64,000 bases of DNA from Candidatus Saccharimonadota bacterium (GTDB lineage: Bacteria; Patescibacteriota; Saccharimonadia; Saccharimonadales; Saccharimonadaceae). This document shows positions 46,977 to 56,164 of the stretch, in pieces. The notes below the pieces were generated by a model that searched no databases, was not told the DNA's origin, and saw only the letters and a list, made by a program, of their open reading frames with translations. A program made the position numbers and the translations under genes. The stretch spans positions 1-64,000 of the forward strand of contig OX335598.1 in the NCBI GenBank assembly GCA_946893605.1, given 5' to 3'. Positions within the stretch are counted from its first letter, which is position 1. Every line of letters starts with the position of its first letter.

Positions 46977-48111
46977 AAATGCGCGACAATCAGGTGCTGT
47001 ATCTCTTTTTGCGGTTATATTCGGCGCGATGTTGCTGACTATTGTTACTATTGGGTTTATCAAGCTGATGATTATGGATCAGCGACAATCCTCGAATAAT
47101 GATCTGTCGCAGAGTGCTTATGACGCGGCTTTGGCTGGGGTTGAGGATGCTAAGCGTGTGGTTCGTGCCGCCCAGACGGGCAATATTCAAGCGGCGGGAG
47201 TGCTGAATGGTCCAATTAATTGTAATATGGTCGCGGCATCTGGTGTCGTTGGAGGCAGTTCTTCTGGCGAAACTATTATTAAAACTGGTACAGATGCGGG
47301 TAAAAAATTTGATCAAGCATATACTTGTGTAAAAATCACTATGAAATCTCAAGATTTTATATATAAGTCTATTGAAGAAAAATCTCAAATTGTGCCATTA
47401 CGTGCAACTGGTTCATTCAATAAGATATCTATCGAATGGTATAGGCGCGATGATGAGAGCAATTTGAATGGCGCTAACGCCGCTAATACTGAAATATCCA
47501 CTTCTGGGGATTTGCCGACGAAAAACAACTGGAATGCTAATTCGCCACAATTGATGCGCGTGCAGCTTATTAACCCAGGCGCCACCTTTAATTTAGCGGC
47601 GTTAGATTCAACTGGCGTCACTTCTTTCTTACGACCGAACGTTTTAAGGTCAGATGTAGCAAGTCAGAATGGTACTGCTGTTTCTGGTAAGATTTCTGAT
47701 CATCCACGCGCAACTGACGGGAATGAACATAATAATGGAACAAGTGTGGTTTCTTGTAGCAAGACATTCAAGTTTTCTGGCGAATATTCGTGTAAAGCGG
47801 TGATTGATGTTGATGAGATTCCAGCTGGTAGCGAAACAGCACTCTTAAGGTTATTGCCTATATATAAAGGTGGCAGTGTGAAGATTTCTCTCCAGAAAAC
47901 CGACGGAACAATTGTCAATTTTGATGGAGTTCAGCCAATTGTCGATTCCACGGGGCGGGCAAGTGATTTGTTTAGAAGAGTTGAAGCTCGATTGCAAATA
48001 GGAGATGATTTCGCATATCCTAATAATGCGGTTGAATTAAAGAATAGTCTATGCAAAGACTTTTCTGTATCTGGTGGCGGATCTGCTACTGTAGGTCAAT
48101 GTAAGCCATAG
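46969..48111 (+). CDS. PilX-like pilus protein
   Basis: The N-terminus (GAVSLFAVIFGAMLLTIVTIGFIKLM) looks like the PilX-type stalk, without the canonical G-F/E5 cleavage site. A head of about 340 residues has cysteines (INCNM, YTCVK, VSCSK, YSCKAV, SLCKD, GQCKP). It ends two bases before the xer stop on the other strand. A tip-complex role is inferred from position. Confidence 0.75.
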   Translation: MGKNARQSGAVSLFAVIFGAMLLTIVTIGFIKLMIMDQRQSSNNDLSQSAYDAALAGVEDAKRVVRAAQTGNIQAAGVLNGPINCNMVAASGVVGGSSSGETIIKTGTDAGKKFDQAYTCVKITMKSQDFIYKSIEEKSQIVPLRATGSFNKISIEWYRRDDESNLNGANAANTEISTSGDLPTKNNWNANSPQLMRVQLINPGATFNLAALDSTGVTSFLRPNVLRSDVASQNGTAVSGKISDHPRATDGNEHNNGTSVVSCSKTFKFSGEYSCKAVIDVDEIPAGSETALLRLLPIYKGGSVKISLQKTDGTIVNFDGVQPIVDSTGRASDLFRRVEARLQIGDDFAYPNNAVELKNSLCKDFSVSGGGSATVGQCKP

Positions 48112-48112
48112 G

Positions 48113-49035
48113 TTAAGATTCTGTGTCACTATGAAATCGGTCGTGGATATCTTTCAGATGTTGATCGGTAACGTGTGTATATACCTGTGTTGTTGATATA
48201 TTGCTATGTCCCAGCATCGATTGGACTGAGCGCAAGTCCGCACCGTTCATAAGTAGGTCGGTGGCAAAGCTATGGCGCATAGTATGTGGGCTTACATGTT
48301 TTGTGATACCGGCCAATCTAGCATATTGACCAACCATTCTCTGAATACTACGCGCGCTTAACCTGCGGTAATCTCCGGAAGTGTTGGGAGCTGCGTGGCG
48401 TTTGCTATAGCTTAAAAATAGAGCGGGTAGATTATCTGTTCTAGCTTCCAGGTATGCCGATATGTGTTCGGCGGCACTTTTTGAAATAAAAACAGGGCGA
48501 TCCTTTTGTCCTTTTCCTCGCACCATAAATTCGCGCCTCTTTAGGTTTATGTGATCGCGGTTTAAATCGATAATTCTGAAACACGTAGTCCGCTGGAAAA
48601 TAGCAATTCAACGATTGCTCGATCTCTCAGTCCAGATTCTGTATCGGTTGGTATTTGATCAATCATGCGTAAAACCTCGTCATATTGTAAAAAAGTCACT
48701 TGTTTACGGACTACTTTGGGTAATATAATTCTGTCGGCCGCTAGACTTTTGATATTACGACGAGAAAGGTAGGTCAGTAGACCTCGCAATGCAATAAGAT
48801 GATAACTTTGGGTAATTAAAGACAGCCCTTCGCCAGTGTTGTCATTTTTATAACGGTTTAACCAGAGGCGATACTGACGTATTAGCTCTGATGTAATTTT
48901 ATCAACATTTATATCGCCAGCAAAATCGATAAATCTCTCCAGGTATAGTTGATAATTTATGATGGTTTTTTGACTACGCCCACCTTCAACCTCTAGGTGC
49001 TCTAAGAAATCAGTTAAAGCTTCTGACATAAACAT
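48113..49035 (-). CDS. Tyrosine recombinase, XerC/XerD-like (frame shift inside)
   Basis: Site-specific recombinase, likely for chromosome-dimer resolution with FtsK. An N-terminal SAM-like domain (FLEHLEVEGGRSQKTIINYQLYL), the catalytic Arg in SSGLRVSEL, HxxR in SPHTMRHSF, and GHSNISTTQVYTHV with the catalytic Tyr are present. A missing base near 48569 shifts the frame between SELS and DLNRDHINLKRRE. The start is ATG 49035 (MFMSEALT), seven bases after TAGAAT. Whether it is XerC or XerD, or a solo Xer, cannot be told. Confidence 0.85.
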
Positions 49036-49121
49036 AATATTTATTCTATCGCTAATGAATATGTTTATCAAATTATTTATTTCTGTTACTATATTAGAAA
49101 ATAATAAGCAGAGGAGTATCT

Positions 49122-49646
49122 ATGGCAGAAAGCGAAAAAAACTACTGTGGCGTTGAGAGGACACTAATCGTCTTTAAGCCTGACGCAGTTCAACGAGGTA
49201 TCGTTGGGGAAATTTTACAACGTTTTGAGCGAGTTGGTCTAAAAATAGTTGGTGTAAAAATGACATCACCATCTAGGGATCATTACTATGCTCATTACGA
49301 AGACATCGGTAAATTAGCTACTCGTCGAGGCGAGGGAACTTTGAATATAACATTAGATATGATGATGGATGGTCCTGTCATAGCGATGGTGCTAGAAGGC
49401 GTTGAAGCTGTTGCTGTTGTTAGGAAGATTGTTGGTCCAACAGAGCCTAAGTCGGCTGACATGGGAACGATTCGCGGTGATTACTCACATATTAGTTTTG
49501 GCTATGCAGATGAGTGCCAAAAGGGAGTTCCAAATTTGATTCACGCATCCGGCGATTCAGATGAGGCTGTTCGTGAGATCGAGCATTGGTTCAAGCCGGA
49601 AGAATTGGTAAATTATCACACATTAAGTGAAAAGTTTACTCGCTAA
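49122..49646 (+). CDS. ndk: Nucleoside diphosphate kinase
   Basis: Balances nucleoside triphosphates by phosphate transfer through a His. TLIVFKPDAVQRGIVGEIL, the active-site His in NLIHASGDS, and VGPTEPKSADMGTIRGDY are family features. It is about 174 residues, slightly longer than usual, with a C-terminal extra. AGAGGAG precedes ATG 49122. Confidence 0.96.
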   Translation: MAESEKNYCGVERTLIVFKPDAVQRGIVGEILQRFERVGLKIVGVKMTSPSRDHYYAHYEDIGKLATRRGEGTLNITLDMMMDGPVIAMVLEGVEAVAVVRKIVGPTEPKSADMGTIRGDYSHISFGYADECQKGVPNLIHASGDSDEAVREIEHWFKPEELVNYHTLSEKFTR

Positions 49647-49687
49647 GCTAGTCTTTCCTGAGAGTTACCGTGGTATAATGGTTGTAT

Positions 49688-49764
49688 GCCTCGGTAGCTC
49701 AACTGGATAGAGCAGATCCGTCCTAAGGATAAGGTTGTAGGTTCGACTCCTGCCCGGGGTACCA
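49688..49764 (+). tRNA. tRNA-Arg(CCT)
   Basis: A 77-base cloverleaf: acceptor GCCTCGG with CCGGGGT, D-arm GCTC/GAGC, anticodon loop GTCCTAA (anticodon CCT), T-arm GTAGG-TTCGACT-CCTGC, and encoded CCA. It reads AGG codons. The next gene starts five bases after CCA. Confidence 0.85.
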
Positions 49765-49769
49765 AATAT

Positions 49770-50300
49770 ATGACAGAGCAAATTAAAGATAAGCAATTTG
49801 ATGGGCAGCGTGACGGAGAGCAACTGTTGTTTGTGTTTCGTCGTCACATAATTGCTATGAGAAAAGGATTCTATCTACTTCTAGGATCGATGACGCTTGG
49901 TTCATTGCCTTTTTTAATTTGGCAAGATAATTTGAATCTTTTATGGGTATTTGTTGGTGGATTTATTTTTGGTCTAATGCTATTTTTCTATCATTTTTTG
50001 ATGTGGTTTTATACTTACTATATTGTTACCGATCAGAGAATTCGTCAGATTACTCAACATGGATTTTTTGGCAAAGATGTCATTGAGCTGAAATTGTCAA
50101 AAATTCAGAATATTAGTTATAGTATCCCGGGGTTTAGTGGAGAGATGTTTAAATTCGGAACAATAGTTATTCAAACTTTTGTTGGAGATCTTGTTATAAA
50201 AAACGTAGAACATCCAGATAAGATCTATAATAAATTACAAGACGCAGTGGAAATTTCGACAAAGAAGGAGGATATCAATGAAGAATCTATTGAACCGTAA
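49770..50300 (+). CDS. Membrane protein with bacterial PH domain
   Basis: Two membrane helices (about 33-53 and 58-82) then a YYIVTDQRIRQITQHGFFGKD segment of the bPH2 (YdbS/YdbT-like) family. The function of these proteins is unknown; some oligomerise on the cytoplasmic face. The start follows tRNA-Arg with no room for a ribosome-binding site, so it may be leaderless after tRNA processing. The end overlaps the next gene by 23 bases. Confidence 0.7.
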   Translation: MTEQIKDKQFDGQRDGEQLLFVFRRHIIAMRKGFYLLLGSMTLGSLPFLIWQDNLNLLWVFVGGFIFGLMLFFYHFLMWFYTYYIVTDQRIRQITQHGFFGKDVIELKLSKIQNISYSIPGFSGEMFKFGTIVIQTFVGDLVIKNVEHPDKIYNKLQDAVEISTKKEDINEESIEP

Positions 50301-51276
50301 AGATAAAAAACAACCAAAGGAGCTACCTAAGAGGATTACAAACGATACAGTAGCTCAGCACCGCGAGAAAGTCTTGGCGGCTGGTCGTAAGCATAAATAT
50401 CCTATCCAATACACCAAACGTCGATTGGTATGGATAACGATGCTCGTTAGTGTTGTTATTCTGATTGTTTTCATTGCTCTTGGTTGGGCACAGTTATATG
50501 TCTGGAAAGATACAAGCGATATCGCATATAGGATAACTAAGATTTTACCTCTTCCTGTGGCTAATATTGACGGAGAAAATGCTGAGTATAGCGACTATCT
50601 TTTGTACCATCGTAGCTCATTGGCGGTATTGCAGTCTCAGGGGCAAGCAGATCAAAAGGACAAAGTTAAGTTCTATCAAAACCAGTCCATAGATAAGGCG
50701 TTAGAGGTGGCATATGCCAAAAAACTTGCGAGAGAAAATAATATTACGGTAGATGATAAAAAGGTACAAGATCTTATCAAAAAACAGCAGGAATCTAGCA
50801 AGCTATCGCAGTCCGCTTACGAGTCTGTAGTAAAAGACAACCTTCATTGGTCAATGGATGAGCTAAAAACTGCCATGAAATATACTTTGTTAAAGCAGGA
50901 AGCGTCTTTTAAGATTGATAAAACAGCTAATAATCTAGCGTCTGACATTAAGAAGAGGCTGCAAGAGGGTAAGTCATTAAAGGATATTGCTACGGAAATG
51001 GGCGACAAGGTGCAATCGGTATTTGATTTATCCGTCTCTACGGATAATTCTGACGGAGGTCTAACGAAAGCGGCTATGTCATTAACAAAGGGTAAAATCT
51101 CAGGTCCTATAAAGACTCTTTCGGGTGACGGATATTATTTTGTGACACTTAATAATATTGAAGGCAACACCGTAAATTACTCTTATGTAAAAGTTCCGTT
51201 GACTGAGTTCAATAACCAGTTTAACTATCTGAAAAATAACAATGAAGTAAAATATTTCATTTCTATCGATAAATAG
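50278..51276 (+). CDS. Membrane-anchored PrsA/SurA-type foldase
   Basis: A cytoplasmic basic N-terminus, one membrane helix at about 51-75 and an outer domain with a SurA_N-like helical part and a PpiC-like parvulin part (ISGPIKTLSGDGYYFVTLNNIE). It likely folds exported proteins outside the membrane. The parvulin active site is poorly conserved, so prolyl isomerase activity is uncertain. Its AGGAGG site lies inside the preceding gene. Confidence 0.75.
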   Translation: MKNLLNRKDKKQPKELPKRITNDTVAQHREKVLAAGRKHKYPIQYTKRRLVWITMLVSVVILIVFIALGWAQLYVWKDTSDIAYRITKILPLPVANIDGENAEYSDYLLYHRSSLAVLQSQGQADQKDKVKFYQNQSIDKALEVAYAKKLARENNITVDDKKVQDLIKKQQESSKLSQSAYESVVKDNLHWSMDELKTAMKYTLLKQEASFKIDKTANNLASDIKKRLQEGKSLKDIATEMGDKVQSVFDLSVSTDNSDGGLTKAAMSLTKGKISGPIKTLSGDGYYFVTLNNIEGNTVNYSYVKVPLTEFNNQFNYLKNNNEVKYFISIDK

Positions 51277-51328
51277 TCGTTCTAGTTTGAAAAAACTCCT
51301 ATTTTTGCTATAATTTCCTAAGGAGCTT

Positions 51329-51404
51329 GCCGTTGTAGCTCAGCTGGTAGAGCAGCTCATTCGTAACGAGCAGGTCGCTGGTTCAAGCCCAGTCAACGGC
51401 TCCA
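51329..51404 (+). tRNA. tRNA-Thr(CGT)
   Basis: A 76-base cloverleaf: acceptor GCCGTTG/CAACGGC, anticodon loop TTCGTAA (anticodon CGT), T-loop GTTCAAG, CCA encoded. The extended -10 TGCTATAAT lies at 51306-51314. The next ORF begins four bases downstream. Confidence 0.9.
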
Positions 51405-51408
51405 TTTT

Positions 51409-51786
51409 ATGAAAGACACTATAAAGAAATCGATAAAAAATGTTTTTAGCGACAGGACTGTGGCAACTCTTTTGATCGTTAATGTTGTTGTGGCTATTGT
51501 TATATCTATATTTTTAGGGTCATCAATAAAACATAGCGAAGCTCAGGTTATTACGCGATACACTACGTATGGTGATGCGAATTTTTATAGGAGCCATTGG
51601 TCTAGTCTACTTAGTTATTTTGCTTTGGCGTTTATGATAGTTTTTGGTCACTCTGCGCTAAGTGTCAAGTTAATTTCACTAGAGAAACGAAGCTTGGTTA
51701 TATTTCTTTTGTGGTTGACGTTGGGCATTTTAGCTATTTTAGCTATTTTAGCCTATTCTATTATTAAAATTGCATCGATAGGATAA
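51409..51786 (+). CDS. Small membrane protein, unknown function
   Basis: A 125-residue protein with three hydrophobic segments (about 19-39, 67-85, 95-120). A tandem DNA repeat near 51726-51752 encodes ILAILAILAY. No family recognised. It follows tRNA-Thr directly and ends three bases before the glycosyltransferase, suggesting one transcript. Confidence 0.6.
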   Translation: MKDTIKKSIKNVFSDRTVATLLIVNVVVAIVISIFLGSSIKHSEAQVITRYTTYGDANFYRSHWSSLLSYFALAFMIVFGHSALSVKLISLEKRSLVIFLLWLTLGILAILAILAYSIIKIASIG

Positions 51787-51789
51787 TAC

Positions 51790-53474
51790 ATGGACATTGA
51801 AATCCCACTTGGTAAACGAACAAAAAAATATCGTTTTTTTGAGATGCTCCCTGGGGTATTGAGCTATGGGGCTATTATTCTTTTGGTTGTTTTGTCTATT
51901 TTAAGTCCTGTTCTGGCGTCAATTTATTTACTGTCTATAATCCTAGCCGCGTTTGTGAAAGCCATAGCAATTAGCTATAGGGTAATTAGTGGTTATAGTA
52001 ATATGGAAAAAGCGTCGAGAGTCGATTGGAATAAGCGGTTATCTGATTTGGAGAATCCGAAGGATGCGTATTCTAGACTGAGAGATAATCAATCTAAGGA
52101 GTTGTTATATCAACAACATGTAGACAATCTAAGATTTATGTCTGCTGCGGAAGATGGGTACTATCCTAAGCCTAGTAATATTTACAACGCTCTTATTATG
52201 CCTGCGTACAACGAGAGTATAGAAGTGATTGAGCCCGCTCTTAAGTCGGTCTTAGATACGACATATGACAAGAAGCGTCTAATTGTAGTTTTTGCGTACG
52301 AAGAGCGTGGTGGTGTTGATATTGATACAACGGCTAAAATACTGAAAAAGAAATACGGTAAGTACTTTCATTCTTTCCACATTGTAAAACATCCAAAAGA
52401 TCTGCCAAATGAAGTGATTGGTAAGGGTGGAAATATCACGTATGCAGGCAAGTGGCTGGAGCAATATTTACAACAGGAAGAAATAGCCTTTTCTGATGTT
52501 ATTGTTACAACGATGGACTGTGATAATAAGCCGCATAAGTATTACTTTGATTATGTGACATATGAGTATATTACTCATGAAGACAGAAAACATTTATCGT
52601 TCCAGCCTATATGCTTGTTTACTAATAATATATGGGATGTTCCCGCGCCAATGCGAGTAGTGGCAACAGGGAATTCATTTTGGAATATTATCAGCTCCAT
52701 GCGCCCATATTCTCTGCGTAACTTTGCGTCACATTCGCAACCAATGAATGCTCTCGTTGAGATGAACTTTTGGAGTACGCGAACAATTGTTGAAGACGGG
52801 CATCAGTACTGGAGAAGCTATTTCTATTTTGATGGCAATTACGAAGTTGTGCCGATTTTTGTGCCGATTTATCAGGATGCGGTATTGTCTAATGGATATA
52901 AAAAGACACTGAAGGCTCAGTTTGTTCAGCTGCGTCGTTGGAGCTACGGGGCTCAGATGTGGCATACGTTGGTAATAACGTATTCAATAAGAATAGAACA
53001 GTAAAATTCTGGCCTAGTCTAGCCAGGTTTATAAGGTTGTTAGATGGACATAACACAGGCCTGTATTGCCCTAATTGTTGCTTTTGTGGGTGGGCGCCGC
53101 TTGTGCTGAATGGTGAGGCTGCTCGTAGTGTTGCCGCACATCAACTGCCGGATACGGTTAGCTTAATACAACAGATAGCTATGGTAGGCATTCTGGTTTC
53201 AATTTTCGTATCATTTAAACTTCTGCCTCCGCGCCCAGAAAGATATAAAAAGAGTAGGAATGTATTAATGGTCCTGCAATGGGCTCTGATGCCTGTAATT
53301 GCTATAGTATACAGCTCAATGGCCTCGTATAATGCCCAGACCCATCTTTTGCTTGGTAAATATCTTGATAAGTTTGACGTGACAGAGAAGACTACTGTAG
53401 AGATGAATGATCAGAGTCGTGTTCAGAATAAGAAAAAGAAGGACGACCACGACGCCTCTTCCTCTGAGGGATGA
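51790..53474 (+). CDS. Membrane glycosyltransferase, family 2-like (three frame shifts)
   Basis: Two N-terminal membrane helices, a GT-A domain with NALIMPAYNE, the DxD motif in TTMDCDNKP and the QLRRW acceptor motif, and C-terminal membrane helices, as in processive or lipid-linked GT2 enzymes. The frame is broken near 52956 (a missing G in CAG-GATG), near 53046 and near 53088. Joining the frames gives YGAQDVAYVGNNVFNKN, then DITQACIALIVAFV, then GWAPLVLNGEAARS. The product builds a cell-surface glycan; the sugar is unknown. The 3' end overlaps nrdR on the other strand. Confidence 0.72.
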
Positions 53475-53877
53475 TAAGATCATGTTGTGCTGCGTATTGC
53501 AGTGCGGCTATTTGGTCGAAATTCTGTAATGTTGAGTGGGTTATTTCGGCGATGTGTTGTGATGATATAGTGGGTTTGTTTTGTAAAAGTATCAACTTAT
53601 CTTGTATAGTATTGGCCAAGTCGTAGCTATATGAGCCTGCTAATTTTTCATTATGATTAAAACTTCGCGCAATACTAAGTATCAGTTTTCCTATAGAAAA
53701 ATTATCTTCCTTGCCATCTTGTGACGTGACAACGAGGGGAATCGCAGGCTTTTCGTAGGTTGTAAAAGAATAGCCGCATTGGTCGCATATATGTCTACGC
53801 CAGGTTATTGGGTATTTTTTATTTTGACGAGAATTTACTACGTGGGTTTTTCCGTGAAAACATTTTATGCATATCAT
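53392..53877 (-). CDS. nrdR: NrdR-like transcriptional repressor
   Basis: Represses ribonucleotide reductase genes in response to dATP. A zinc ribbon (MICIKCFHGKT to HICDQCGYSFTTYEKP, with Cys pairs) is followed by an ATP-cone (LVVTSQDGKEDNFSIGKLI). A basic, Ser-rich tail of about 25 residues extends beyond the usual end and overlaps the glycosyltransferase gene by 83 bases. No nrd genes are in the window. Confidence 0.82.
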   Translation of the reverse strand: MICIKCFHGKTHVVNSRQNKKYPITWRRHICDQCGYSFTTYEKPAIPLVVTSQDGKEDNFSIGKLILSIARSFNHNEKLAGSYSYDLANTIQDKLILLQNKPTISSQHIAEITHSTLQNFDQIAALQYAAQHDLIIPQRKRRRGRPSFSYSEHDSDHSSLQ

Positions 53878-53937
53878 ATCAATATATTGACATACAACTA
53901 TAAAAAAATCCAGTGGAAAAGTGCTGTGTAAAATAAA

Positions 53938-53961
53938 AATCGCCTCATTATAGAGGCGATT
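53938..53961 (-). terminator. Intrinsic terminator of the orphan unit
   Basis: AATCGCCTC pairs with GAGGCGATT; on the minus strand it is followed by a T-rich TTTTATTTT stretch. It ends the short transcript that starts near 54108. Confidence 0.75.
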
Positions 53962-54017
53962 ACTTTGTAAATCTGGGAACTTAATTAAGTATAGATCTTT
54001 CTTCGTTGATCTTCTTG

Positions 54018-54107
54018 TTATATTCGTAGTGAATTTTTTGCCTTGCTCAATAAAGAACAGTGTTGTGGTTTTTTTGTGCCTAAACTAGGTGAGCCATGTT
54101 TATTCAT
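54018..54107 (-). CDS. Possible 29-residue peptide of an orphan transcription unit
   Basis: An ATG at 54107 sits seven bases after the TAGAAT of a consensus promoter, and encodes a 29-residue basic peptide that begins MNKHGSPSLGTKK and ends at TAA 54018. A run of seven A (T at 54069-54075 on the plus strand) lies inside, so an indel could change the product: with one more A the frame would read on as TTTLFFIEQGKKFTTN and remain open. The unit may instead be a small RNA of about 170-180 nucleotides. It is not recognised. Confidence 0.35.
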   Translation of the reverse strand: MNKHGSPSLGTKKPQHCSLLSKAKNSLRI

Positions 54108-54114
54108 ACTTTAA

Positions 54115-54143
54115 ATTCTAACATACTTATCAAATAAAGTCAA
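54115..54143 (-). promoter_or_regulatory. Consensus promoter of the orphan unit
   Basis: On the minus strand TTGACT (54143-54138), 17 bases ending TGT, TAGAAT (54120-54115). It is one of the strongest promoters visible in the window and drives no recognised gene. Confidence 0.65.
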
Positions 54144-54160
54144 GGTGTGTATAGTAAGCA

Positions 54161-54193
54161 ATAAAAAGCCCCGTCTACTATCGACGAGGCTTA
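54161..54193 (-). terminator. Intrinsic terminator of tRNA-Val
   Basis: AAGCC and CGTC pair with GACG and GGCTT with one bulge; on the minus strand a T run follows. It separates tRNA-Val from the orphan unit. Confidence 0.65.
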
Positions 54194-54204
54194 TGTATCA
54201 CATC

Positions 54205-54281
54205 TGGTGGGCAATAGAGGATTCGAACCTCTCACCTCTTCAACGTCAATGAAGCGCTCTAGCCAAATGAGCTAATCGCCC
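54205..54281 (-). tRNA. tRNA-Val(GAC)
   Basis: Acceptor GGGCGAT with ATTGCCC, D-stem GCTC/GAGC, anticodon stem CTTCA/TGAAG with loop TTGACGT (anticodon GAC), T-arm AGAGG-TTCGAAT-CCTCT and encoded CCA, on the minus strand. Confidence 0.9.
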
Positions 54282-54326
54282 AGATATAATAATATTATCA
54301 TAACAGATGTCTACTATCAAGGAGCG

Positions 54327-54335
54327 TGGTATAAT
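54327..54335 (+). promoter_or_regulatory. Extended -10 promoter for thrS
   Basis: TGGTATAAT ends six bases before ATG 54342; no ribosome-binding site fits. Confidence 0.6.
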
Positions 54336-54341
54336 ATTGGT

Positions 54342-56153
54342 ATGAGTGAAGAAGAACTAAAATCTATGAGACACAGCCTGGCACATATTATGGCGCAGGC
54401 TATTCAGCATTTATGGCCTCAGGCGAAGTTTGGCGTGGGACCGGCTATCGACAATGGTTTTTACTATGATATTTATCTTGACAACGGGACAATTTCTGAA
54501 GCTGACCTTCCGAAGATAGAAGAGGAGATGCGAAAGATCGTAGCGGCTAATTATCCGTTTGAGAGGCGTGATGTGTCAGTAGAAGAGGCTATTGATTGGG
54601 CTATAAAGGGAGATCAGTCATTTAAGGTGGAACTACTGAATGATCTTAAACGATCTGGTACTACCGTTGCTAGCGAATTAGCTGGAGAAAAAATGGGATC
54701 TGTGTCTGATGGCAATAGTAAAGTCGAGACTGTTTCTTTGTATTCTCAGGGTGATTACACTGATTTGTGTAGGGGCGGACATGTGGACAGTACTGGAAAA
54801 GTTGGTGCATTTAAACTTACTAAGACGGCTGGAGCGTATTGGCGAGGCAATGAGAATAATCCACAAATGCAGCGAATATATGGTGTAGCGTTTGCTACGC
54901 AGGAAGAGCTGGATGAATATCTGAATAGATTGGAAATTGCAAAGCAGCGAGATCATCGCAAGTTAGGTAAGGAGCTTGATCTATATACGACCTCTCCTCT
55001 GGTAGGGATTGGTTTACCTTTGTTTACTCCTCGCGGTACGATTTTACGAGACATGGTGGCTCAATATTCGAACCAGCTGAGACAGAAGTTTGGCTTTGAA
55101 AAGGTATGGACGCCTCATATTACGAAAAAAGATCTATATGAAACATCGGGCCATTGGGCTAAGTTCGGAGAAGAGCTATTCTTAGTTAAAAGCCAAGAAA
55201 CTAGTGATGAGATGGCTCTTAAGCCTATGAACTGTCCGCATCATACGCAAATTTTTGCCTCACGACCGCGAAGCTATCGTGATATGCCGGTAAGGTACTT
55301 GGAGACGACAACAGATTATCGTGACGAAAAAACTGGTGAGCTAGGCGGGTTAAATCGTGTGCGCTCATTAACTCAGGATGATAGTCATATATTTTGTCGT
55401 ACTGATCAGATTGAGGATGAGATTAATAATTTATTATCTGCCGCTCGTGAGCTGTATGGATCAATCAATATGAAGCTCAGGGTTAGATTAAGCTATCGTG
55501 ACGAGTCTGATTCGTATTTAGGCGACCTTGGCTTATGGGATTCCGCACAGAACCAGTTAAAATCTGCTGTTGAGAAAGTAGGCTTGGATTATTTTGAGCA
55601 AGAGGGCGAGGCGGCATTTTATGGTCCAAAGATTGACTTCATGGCGACAGATGCAATCGGCCGTGAGCATCAAGTTGCAACTGTGCAGCTAGATTTCGTG
55701 CAACCACAAAGGTTCGGTTTGGAGTATGCGGATGCTGATGGCAATTTTACAACACCAGTTATGATTCACTGCGCCTTATTGGGTTCAATTGAGCGATTCT
55801 TAAGTGTGTTTATAGAGCATACTGGCGGATGGTTTCCGTTTTGGGCGGCTCCGGAACAAGTTCGTATTTTGACGATTAACGACACGGTTTTAGGATATGT
55901 TGATAAAATAACAACTATATTATCAGACATTACCCTCATGAAGCCAGTTAGATATAACGATGTAAGATTTACAATAGACTCTAGAAATGAATCATTAGGC
56001 AAGAAGATTAGAGAGGCTACCTCTATGAAGATACCTGTTCAACTTATCGTAGGACCAAAGGACATGGAAGCTAACGAGGTTAGTGTTCGCACGCAATCTG
56101 GCGAAGAAAAAATATCGTTGGAGCAGCTTGCTGAGTATATAAAATCTTTGTAG
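54342..56153 (+). CDS. thrS: Threonyl-tRNA synthetase without TGS domain
   Basis: Charges tRNA-Thr and edits misacylated Ser-tRNA. It starts directly at the editing domain (MRHSLAHIMAQAI; CRGGHVDST metal site), followed by the class II core (NCPHHTQIF, motif 2 and 3 regions, MIHCALLGSIERF) and an anticodon-binding domain. The usual N-terminal TGS domain of about 60 residues is absent. ThrS of 603 residues of this form is common in CPR genomes. Confidence 0.95.
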   Translation: MSEEELKSMRHSLAHIMAQAIQHLWPQAKFGVGPAIDNGFYYDIYLDNGTISEADLPKIEEEMRKIVAANYPFERRDVSVEEAIDWAIKGDQSFKVELLNDLKRSGTTVASELAGEKMGSVSDGNSKVETVSLYSQGDYTDLCRGGHVDSTGKVGAFKLTKTAGAYWRGNENNPQMQRIYGVAFATQEELDEYLNRLEIAKQRDHRKLGKELDLYTTSPLVGIGLPLFTPRGTILRDMVAQYSNQLRQKFGFEKVWTPHITKKDLYETSGHWAKFGEELFLVKSQETSDEMALKPMNCPHHTQIFASRPRSYRDMPVRYLETTTDYRDEKTGELGGLNRVRSLTQDDSHIFCRTDQIEDEINNLLSAARELYGSINMKLRVRLSYRDESDSYLGDLGLWDSAQNQLKSAVEKVGLDYFEQEGEAAFYGPKIDFMATDAIGREHQVATVQLDFVQPQRFGLEYADADGNFTTPVMIHCALLGSIERFLSVFIEHTGGWFPFWAAPEQVRILTINDTVLGYVDKITTILSDITLMKPVRYNDVRFTIDSRNESLGKKIREATSMKIPVQLIVGPKDMEANEVSVRTQSGEEKISLEQLAEYIKSL

Positions 56154-56164
56154 GGTTGAGCTAA

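Noticed and set aside
53060-53090. A zinc-finger-like CPNCCFC in the glycosyltransferase C-terminal segment
   Set aside because: It lies between two frame breaks; the neighbouring frame reads a normal membrane helix (ITQACIALIVAFV), so the cysteines are an out-of-frame artefact.
53880-54090. Longer nrdR start extending into the orphan unit
   Set aside because: The frame is open by chance upstream, but it crosses a clear terminator and has no start codon before 53877.
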